26,151 nucleotides of DNA from a bacterium (GTDB taxonomy: Bacteria; Lindowbacteria; 2-12-FULL-62-27): contig JACQOF010000112.1 in the NCBI GenBank assembly GCA_016202645.1, positions 1 through 26,151 of the forward strand. The letters are read 5' to 3'. The position numbers and the translations under genes are program-made. Of the stretch, positions 20,982-26,151 are shown one piece after another. Below the pieces are notes generated by a model. The model was given only the letters and a program-made list of their open reading frames with translations. It did not search any database and had not been told where the DNA came from. Within the stretch, counting starts at the first letter, position 1, and each line of letters starts with the position of its first letter.

Positions 20982-21293
20982 TCACTTTCTCATTCTTGCG
21001 TAGACTTCCAGCGCCAAGGCGCCGGCGACCGCCGCGGCGAGAGGGAGGGCCGCGTGCGTGCCGGCCCAAAACAGCGCCGCGCGGATGGCCTGACCTGGGG
21101 CGTACGATTCATTCACGTATCGAAAAAACGGCGGGACGAAAACAAGGAGCGCCTGGATGAATACAACAACGGTGGCGGCGAAAAAGGCGAGAGCGAGGAC
21201 GGAAGCGGCGCGGGGCGGCCGGCCGCGCGAGGACGGGGGCGGCTCGGAGCCGGAGGGCGGGGTGGGGGTCTGATCCGGGCGGCGGCGTTTCAT
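20982..21293 (-). CDS. Small membrane protein, weakly GspF-like
   Basis: A 103-residue protein with a Pro/Ser/Arg-rich cytosolic N-terminus (1-28) and two hydrophobic segments (about 30-53 and 71-96). The stretch VFVPPFFRYVNESYAPGQAI recalls the 'VP-x-F-x-x-x-x-x-x-x-x-x-P' loop of type II secretion GspF-family proteins, but the match is short, and the protein is far smaller than GspF. It starts 2 bases after the upstream stop, within the surface-glycan run. I do not recognise a function. Confidence 0.6.
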   Translation of the reverse strand: MKRRRPDQTPTPPSGSEPPPSSRGRPPRAASVLALAFFAATVVVFIQALLVFVPPFFRYVNESYAPGQAIRAALFWAGTHAALPLAAAVAGALALEVYARMRK

Positions 21294-21295
21294 AT

Positions 21296-21718
21296 TTAGT
21301 AGGGGATCTCTCCGGACTTTGGAAGACTCGATCCGTACCGGAACTGATCGAGGCGGGCGCGGGCGCGCGCGGCCAAGAGAGGCGAGCGGGAGGATTCAGC
21401 GACCCTGGATAGGGACGATTCCGCGTCCGCGGCCCGACCCGCGCGGATGGCTTCAATGGCCCGCAGATAATTCAGCACGTCGGGCGCGGCGGCGCCTTCG
21501 AGAGATTCGGCGGCCGCGGATGCCGGCCGACCCGCGTAATAGACATCCTTGATTCTCAGTCTCAGCCCGAGATCCGTTTCTCCACGCGATTCCGCCGAGC
21601 GCGCCATAGCCCCCCAGTCGGCCGATCCGGAGCGGATGGTCCGGGCGCCGAAGTAGAGTCCGGCGGAGGCGGCGGCAAATAACACCGCAAACGTCCATGC
21701 GGCGGTTCGGCTGATCAT
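21296..21718 (-). CDS. Membrane-anchored alpha-helical (TPR-like) protein
   Basis: A 140-residue protein with one N-terminal membrane anchor (about 7-26, AWTFAVLFAAASAGLYFGAR) and an Ala/Arg-rich helical remainder with repeat-like spacing (NYLRAIEAIRAGRAADAESSLSRVAESS), suggestive of one or two TPR-type hairpins. It begins inside the stop of the O-antigen-ligase-like gene as ATGA. The likely role is a small periplasmic scaffold for the neighbouring polymerase, which is inference from position. Confidence 0.6.
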   Translation of the reverse strand: MISRTAAWTFAVLFAAASAGLYFGARTIRSGSADWGAMARSAESRGETDLGLRLRIKDVYYAGRPASAAAESLEGAAAPDVLNYLRAIEAIRAGRAADAESSLSRVAESSRSPLLAARARARLDQFRYGSSLPKSGEIPY

Positions 21719-24021
21719 GGCGACCCGGGCGGCGCCGGGCGGCTGCTCCGCAGGGCGCGCTGGCGGAGTTCATCCATTTTGGATTTCATGGAGACCTCCG
21801 GGTTGATGGTGAGGACAGTGTCGAAACAGTCGTTCATGGAGGCAAAATCTCCGAGCGTGAAATAATTGACGCCGAGATTGTAAACCATCTTGGGCGACGC
21901 CGGGCTCAGGTCGGCGGCCCGGCGATACGCCCGGATCGAGAGGTCCGGGCGGTTCTGGTAAAAATAGAGGTTGCCCAGATAATACTGGCCTTCCGCATCA
22001 TCGGGCCGAAGGCCGGCGTATTGCCGGAAGAGAGGCTCTGCCGGCTCGTATTTCTCCCTGTGAAAATAAATCCGGGCCAGAAGAAAAATCCCGTCCGGAT
22101 CGGCCGGACGTTCTTTCAGAAACTCGGTCGCCAGACGCTCGGCTTGGTCGTAACGCCCCGAAAAATACAAATTGAGGGCCGTTCGATAAACCGCCGGCCG
22201 TTCCTCCTCGAGCATGTACTTCAAGGCTTGGGCGTTGTTCCTGGCGCGGTCGTCGTCCGGATAGCGGCGGGCGATTTCATTGTACAGGCCGGCGGCGGCG
22301 GGCGTGTCCCCGATCGCCAGGGCCACGGCGGCCAGATTATGCAGGGTGGCGGGGTGGGGCTGGAAGGCGGCCGACGCGGAAAAGTGGGCGGCGGCGAGGG
22401 TTGGGTTGGCCGCCTGATCCAGAGTTCCCAAATGAAAATAGATATTCGGAAAATACGGCTGCATCGAAAGCGCTGTGTGGAAGGACCTCCGGGCCGCATC
22501 CGATTCACGCGCCTGCTCCTCCCCCAGCGCGCGCCGGAAGACGTAGAGGGCGTTTGAAGGATTGAGTTCCGCCGACCAGGCCTGGAGGTGCCGGACGGCG
22601 GCGTACTGGCCGGCTTTGAATTGCGGGTCGGCAACCTTTGAGATGACGGATGCCGCGTACGCGGCGATCACCGGGATCGCCGGAACGGATGCTGTCATCA
22701 CAACCAGCGCGGCCTTCGCCCACTCGAAGCTCTCCCATCCGGACTTGTTCGGCGGCGACTGCTTCTCCTCCCCGGTGTTCGGCGGAGCATCAAGACTCCA
22801 CAGGATTCCGAGAAGAACGTGCAACAGAAACCGCGGGGCGGGAGTGTGGTAGGGGAAATCGAAGAATGCCTGAGCGAGACTGGCCGTTACGCCGAAAAGC
22901 ACAGCCACAGACACAGCCGTGGTACCCGGCGGTCCGTACGCCGCCAGTTTCATGGGCCGGAATCCGGCGGCGATGACCAGGAAAAGAAACGCAGCGAGGC
23001 CGAATGACCCTTGCTCGACGGCCAATTCCACATAGTCGTTGTGCGCGTAATTGACGGTGAGCAAACCCAGGAGGTCCGCATCCGCGTCCGATATCCAGAG
23101 TTTGGCTTTTTCGAAAGATGACACAAACAGCCCCGGGCCATAGCCGAACCAGAGCCGGTCCGAAAGAAGCGAGATGGAATATTTCCAGGAGAGGAGCCGC
23201 ACGGAGACGTTGAAGTCGGAGGACGCTCTGTAGCCGTAGAGCAGGACCGGCGCCGCCAGAGCCAGCGAGATGGAAACGATGAGACAAAGAATTTTCAAGG
23301 CACGGGGAAAAGTCTTCCAGTGGCGGATCGTCAGAAGCCCGGCGATCAAAGCCGACGCCGCCAGCATGCCGACGACGGCGCCGCGGGCGTCGGTTTGAAG
23401 GATGACCCAGATGAGCGACGCCGTGAAAATAAGCGGTATTCCAAATCGAAAAAGAAAACGGGACACCCCCCTCCCGGCCTCCCCCGCAAGGGGGGAGGAG
23501 GCACCGAGGAAGTAGAGCGGGCCAGCCATCGCCAGGACCAGGAAATGGGAGACGACATTCTGGTTGCCCAGGGTGTCGCTGATGCCGATGCGGTGCGTTT
23601 CCGCGATAAACAGAACTGCCGGCACGATGGCAGAGAGGCCGACCGCGCACATCAGGGGGCCGCCTTGAACATGCGCGGACAACCCGATGAATGAGAGCCG
23701 CGTGAGAAGGAGGACGGCGAGGCACGAGACCGCATCGAGCGCTGCGGGGACGGAAGCGGTCCGGTTCTCGGAAAAAAGAAGGCTGAGAAGAATCGCGACC
23801 GCCCCGATCGACGCGGCAAGCCCGGTCGGATCAGCCGGAAACCTGTCCGGGCGTTGAAAGACCATCACCAATGAAAGAACGAGCGAGGCGACGCCCAGGA
23901 GGCGGAAGAGATGCGTTTTGATTTCGAGGGTGTCGGCCGTGATCGGGGCGTTGGCGACGGGGAGGATCAGAATTCCAAAATAGATGAGCAGGCGGCCGGA
24001 CTTCTCACAGAGCGAGATCAC
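21715..24021 (-). CDS. O-antigen ligase/polymerase-like membrane protein with TPR tail
   Basis: A 768-residue protein. The first 460 residues contain about ten or more membrane segments and the Wzy_C/WaaL-type motif YAHNDYVELAVEQGSFGL near 325-342, with DRLWFGYGPGLF before it. Residues about 470-750 are TPR repeats (RRALGEEQARESDAARRSFH, FLLARIYFHREKYEPAEPLF, YYLGNLYFYQNRPDLSIRAY). This architecture is common in lipopolysaccharide or glycoprotein O-ligases of uncultured bacteria; the TPR part faces the periplasm and may hold the acceptor. The GTG start overlaps the JAMM gene stop. Residues near 173-187 (ASSPLAGEAGRGVSR) come from an inserted palindromic repeat. Confidence 0.85.
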   Translation of the reverse strand: MISLCEKSGRLLIYFGILILPVANAPITADTLEIKTHLFRLLGVASLVLSLVMVFQRPDRFPADPTGLAASIGAVAILLSLLFSENRTASVPAALDAVSCLAVLLLTRLSFIGLSAHVQGGPLMCAVGLSAIVPAVLFIAETHRIGISDTLGNQNVVSHFLVLAMAGPLYFLGASSPLAGEAGRGVSRFLFRFGIPLIFTASLIWVILQTDARGAVVGMLAASALIAGLLTIRHWKTFPRALKILCLIVSISLALAAPVLLYGYRASSDFNVSVRLLSWKYSISLLSDRLWFGYGPGLFVSSFEKAKLWISDADADLLGLLTVNYAHNDYVELAVEQGSFGLAAFLFLVIAAGFRPMKLAAYGPPGTTAVSVAVLFGVTASLAQAFFDFPYHTPAPRFLLHVLLGILWSLDAPPNTGEEKQSPPNKSGWESFEWAKAALVVMTASVPAIPVIAAYAASVISKVADPQFKAGQYAAVRHLQAWSAELNPSNALYVFRRALGEEQARESDAARRSFHTALSMQPYFPNIYFHLGTLDQAANPTLAAAHFSASAAFQPHPATLHNLAAVALAIGDTPAAAGLYNEIARRYPDDDRARNNAQALKYMLEEERPAVYRTALNLYFSGRYDQAERLATEFLKERPADPDGIFLLARIYFHREKYEPAEPLFRQYAGLRPDDAEGQYYLGNLYFYQNRPDLSIRAYRRAADLSPASPKMVYNLGVNYFTLGDFASMNDCFDTVLTINPEVSMKSKMDELRQRALRSSRPAPPGSP
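23464..23503 (-). repeat. SPLAGEAGRGV-type palindromic repeat inside the O-antigen-ligase gene
   Basis: The stem CCTCCCCC/GGGGGAGG (23478-23485 and 23491-23498) has a 5-base loop, with flanking G/C tracts. Its translation SSPLAGEAGRGV is a peptide often seen where a common GC-rich intergenic repeat runs through an open frame. Here it is in frame, between two membrane segments. Confidence 0.65.
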
Positions 24022-24455
24022 GAATCGAGCCCGACGATCGACAAGGCTTCCTCCTGGATTTCACCTCCGGCGCGGATCCAGAATCCCCGGACCACCGGCG
24101 CGGCGGGATTCTGCAGAGAGATGATGATGTACAGGTAGCCGGGATAGAGCGGATCGGCGCCGCCCGGCAGGAGCGCCCGCTCGACGTCGGTGGCCGAGGG
24201 GTAGGCCTGGGAAGCGGTGTGGGAATGGTACACGCCGAGGATGGGAACGCCCTCGCGTTCCGTTTTCTTGAGCATCCGGAAATGTTCCATCGGTTCAAAC
24301 TCGTAGCGGACTTCCGCTTCTTCCGCCACGTTTTTCAACGCATGAATCTGCTCGATCCGGCCCGCGCGGCCCGTCAGGAGGCCGCACGTCTCGTTCGGCG
24401 CGTCCCGGCGCGCCTGGTCGATCATGCCCTGCAGACAGTTTTGGAGAATAAGCAT
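24018..24455 (-). CDS. JAMM/MPN+ metallopeptidase (JAB domain)
   Basis: A 145-residue zinc peptidase. The full JAMM site is present: E22 (NETCGLLTG) and H77-S-H79-x7-S87-x2-D90 in GVYHSHTASQAYPSATD. In bacteria such stand-alone enzymes cleave ubiquitin-like sulfur carriers (for example CysO-cysteine) or desampylate proteins; no ThiS/MoaD-like gene is seen here. The ATG at 24455 was chosen because homology starts at once and it lies 4 bases after the UspA-like stop; a longer frame continues upstream but overlaps that gene. The stop overlaps the next gene as GTGA, so it is embedded in the surface-glycan run. Confidence 0.85.
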   Translation of the reverse strand: MLILQNCLQGMIDQARRDAPNETCGLLTGRAGRIEQIHALKNVAEEAEVRYEFEPMEHFRMLKKTEREGVPILGVYHSHTASQAYPSATDVERALLPGGADPLYPGYLYIIISLQNPAAPVVRGFWIRAGGEIQEEALSIVGLDS

Positions 24456-24459
24456 GTCG

Positions 24460-24957
24460 TCAGATATCCTCTTCGATGATCCGCACCTGTGTCTGGGGGG
24501 CGGTGCTCTGGAGAAGGGCCAGTTCGTCCTGAAGAAAAAATCGGCTGAGAAACGATTTGGGCCGTTTTGGGAGGATCGCAACAGCCGGTCGGCAGGCCTG
24601 CACGCAAGCCCGGACTTCATCCAGAAACGGCCCCCGGCATATGCGGGCGTCGAATGGAATCCCGATCTCCTCACAGTCGGCGCGAATTTCCTCGAACCGG
24701 CTGTTCGCGCGGCTCTCATAGTCCCGCAGAATCTCCCGCCCGAGCGGCTTGGCGGCGGCGGGGCCGATGATGCCGCTGAGGATTTTCAGATTTTTCGGCG
24801 ACGCCATTTTCGGGTCAAGCACAAACAGCACGCGGAGGGATGTCTTGCGGGTCAGAGCCTCCCGGAGCGCCTCGGTCTCCGCGTGAATGCCCGGCTTTGT
24901 CGTCGTCAACACCAGCAGGACCGGAGGGGACGATTGCGGGCCGGAAACACGCGTCAT
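24460..24957 (-). CDS. UspA-like protein
   Basis: A 165-residue alpha/beta protein with the universal-stress layout: a starting beta strand (VLLVLTTTKPG), a long helix, then LRVLFVLDP, and a later VAILP strand. The glycine-rich ATP loop (G-x2-G-x9-G-S) of ATP-binding Usp proteins is missing, so it probably belongs to the non-ATP class. The ATG overlaps the stop of the transporter gene as ATGA, a pairing often seen when a Usp domain regulates a membrane transporter. The start was fixed by that overlap, since an upstream frame would lie inside the transporter gene. Confidence 0.65.
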   Translation of the reverse strand: MTRVSGPQSSPPVLLVLTTTKPGIHAETEALREALTRKTSLRVLFVLDPKMASPKNLKILSGIIGPAAAKPLGREILRDYESRANSRFEEIRADCEEIGIPFDARICRGPFLDEVRACVQACRPAVAILPKRPKSFLSRFFLQDELALLQSTAPQTQVRIIEEDI

Positions 24958-26151
24958 CGGGCGTCCAGGAGCGGCCAATAGAGGCCGCAGATGAGAGTAA
25001 ACAGGACGGCACTCCACAGGAAGATCTGCCCGGCGGGGCGGGCGAGGTCGCCCGTTTTTAGATACCCGGAGGAATACGCCAGCGCGGCATTCGGGCCGCC
25101 GGCCGGAAGAAGCAGGTGCAGGCCCGCGGCGGCGCCGACCGCGAAGGCGCACGAGGCCGGCAAAACATTCGCAGCCGGCGCGAGGCTCAGGGCAATCGGG
25201 AGAAAAATCGCGACGGTCGCGGACGCGCTCATGGTTTCGCCGAACAATTTACAAACGACAAAAAGAAGAGCGAGAAACAGCACGCCCGAACGGGGCAGAT
25301 GCCCGCCGAGCATATCCGTGATCCGCGCGGCGGCGCCGGACTGGACCAGCGCCACGCCCAGCGTGACCGCGCCGCCGTACATGAGAATGACTCCCCAGTT
25401 CACGTAGCCTTCGACTTCCTCCCAACTGAAAATCCGGAAGACAAAAAAAGCGACGATCGAGCAAAGCGCCACCACCGCCATACCGTGTTTTGCGCCCAGG
25501 GTTACCCAGGCGAAAATCGTCAGGACGAGCACCACGGCTGTAAACCGTTCCGCGGCGCGCATCCGGCCGAGCTGGATGAGGCGGTTGGCGAGGAAAGGCC
25601 GGAGACTGTCCAGGGAGATGTGCGGGAGCGCGAAACTGCGCTGAAGGACCCAGAGAGCGGCGAAGACCAAGCCGATCGAGAGCGGCAGGACGTGGAGACT
25701 CCACCCGAGGAACCCCACGAATTTTCCCGTGACCTGCTCGAGGATGGCCAGCGTCAAAATGGTCCGCGCCCCGCCCAGGACCGTGGCGATGCTGCCGATA
25801 GATGTCCCCCACCACATCGCCGTGACGACGGCCTTCGGGATGTCCCGGTGGATCCGTTCGAGCTTGAGTTCCCGGATGATCTCGAGAACGATCGGCAGGA
25901 CCACGGCGGCGACGCCGTTGCCGAGCATGAAGAAGGAAGCGAAGACGCAAAAGAGGAAGACCACGGAGACGAGCCGGCGCGGAGTGTCGGCGAACCTTTT
26001 CAGGATAAGGATGGCGATCCGGCGCGCGAGGCCGCTGATGTAGATGGCGGCGGACAGGATCAAGGCGCCGAGAACGAAAAAGACGGATTCGCTGCCAAAC
26101 AGCGAGAAGGCAACCTTGGAGGTGATGACGCCGGCGAGGGGCAAAAGGACG
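24954..26151 (-). CDS. DASS/SLC13-type anion transporter (5' end beyond window)
   Basis: About 398 codons are visible, with the N-terminus cut at the window edge; the TTG at 26142-26144 is not the real start, since the frame continues. It is an integral membrane protein with around ten segments. Two SLC13-type elements stand out: FGETMSASATVAIFLPIALS and, near the end, GGPNAALAYSSGYLKTGD, corresponding to the SNT and NPPNAI-type repeats that bind sodium and the carboxylate or sulfate. Likely sodium-coupled uptake of C4-dicarboxylates or sulfate; the substrate cannot be told. It is the first visible gene of the minus-strand run and overlaps the Usp-like gene. Confidence 0.85.
   Translation of the reverse strand, partial: VLLPLAGVITSKVAFSLFGSESVFFVLGALILSAAIYISGLARRIAILILKRFADTPRRLVSVVFLFCVFASFFMLGNGVAAVVLPIVLEIIRELKLERIHRDIPKAVVTAMWWGTSIGSIATVLGGARTILTLAILEQVTGKFVGFLGWSLHVLPLSIGLVFAALWVLQRSFALPHISLDSLRPFLANRLIQLGRMRAAERFTAVVLVLTIFAWVTLGAKHGMAVVALCSIVAFFVFRIFSWEEVEGYVNWGVILMYGGAVTLGVALVQSGAAARITDMLGGHLPRSGVLFLALLFVVCKLFGETMSASATVAIFLPIALSLAPAANVLPASCAFAVGAAAGLHLLLPAGGPNAALAYSSGYLKTGDLARPAGQIFLWSAVLFTLICGLYWPLLDAR

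Noticed and set aside
24456-24719. Longer start for the JAMM gene adding 88 codons.
   Set aside because: The extension lies inside the UspA-like gene in another frame and shows no homology; the JAMM domain begins right at the ATG at 24455.

Overview
This window is a GC-rich (roughly 60% by eye) bacterial chromosome segment. A Gram-negative envelope is indicated by a lipoprotein with an OmpA/Pal-type peptidoglycan-binding domain, a second small lipoprotein, and an O-antigen-ligase-like protein. The tRNA carries no encoded CCA. Five genes have consensus promoters only 6-10 bases before the start codon, so leaderless mRNAs look common. Central-metabolism genes sit next to families often seen in uncultured phyla (AAA_14/DUF4143 ATPases, AbiE-like nucleotidyltransferases, REP-type transposases). 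I suspect an uncultured candidate-phylum bacterium (Omnitrophota- or Elusimicrobiota-like), but the sequence alone does not settle this.

Layout. (1) 1-5600 is an accessory island. It holds a nucleotidyltransferase with an unknown small partner, an AAA_14/DUF4143 ATPase, a gene-poor nest of short repeats, a retropepsin-like protein, an AbiEi/AbiEii-like pair on the minus strand, and a REP-associated tyrosine transposase bounded by perfect 29-bp inverted repeats. A repeat of about 60 bp recurs through it. (2) 5618-10932 is a plus-strand housekeeping block: tRNA-Arg(UCG), then rpiA-gltX-glpK-glpD with start/stop overlaps and a double-hairpin repeat between glpK and glpD. (3) 10916-14657 on the minus strand holds a cobalamin-type radical SAM protein, a small coiled-coil lipoprotein, and a ZIP-like metal transporter interrupted by a cyclic-nucleotide-binding domain. 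(4) 14773-15339 (plus) is a TSP3/OmpA lipoprotein. (5) 15345-19118 (minus) is a tight nadA / SH3-cyclophilin / GTP-PEPCK operon driven by a canonical promoter. (6) 19189-19395 is a scar: a PIN-toxin fragment, two inverted copies of the 60-bp repeat, and the altered 3' end of the next gene. (7) 19319-26151 (minus) is a seven-gene run: a DASS-type transporter (cut by the window edge), a UspA-like protein, a JAMM peptidase, an O-antigen-ligase/TPR protein, two small membrane-associated proteins, and a GT2 glycosyltransferase.

How the genes fit together. GlpK and GlpD carry glycerol to dihydroxyacetone phosphate, and PckG links oxaloacetate to phosphoenolpyruvate. RpiA serves the pentose phosphate pathway and NadA makes the NAD precursor quinolinate. 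The distal minus-strand run looks devoted to surface glycan assembly plus anion uptake. The most unusual signals are the repeat family that has rewritten a gene end and sits beside gene fragments, the two nucleotidyltransferase paralogues with unrelated partners, the leaderless promoter pattern, and the ZIP/cyclic-nucleotide fusion.
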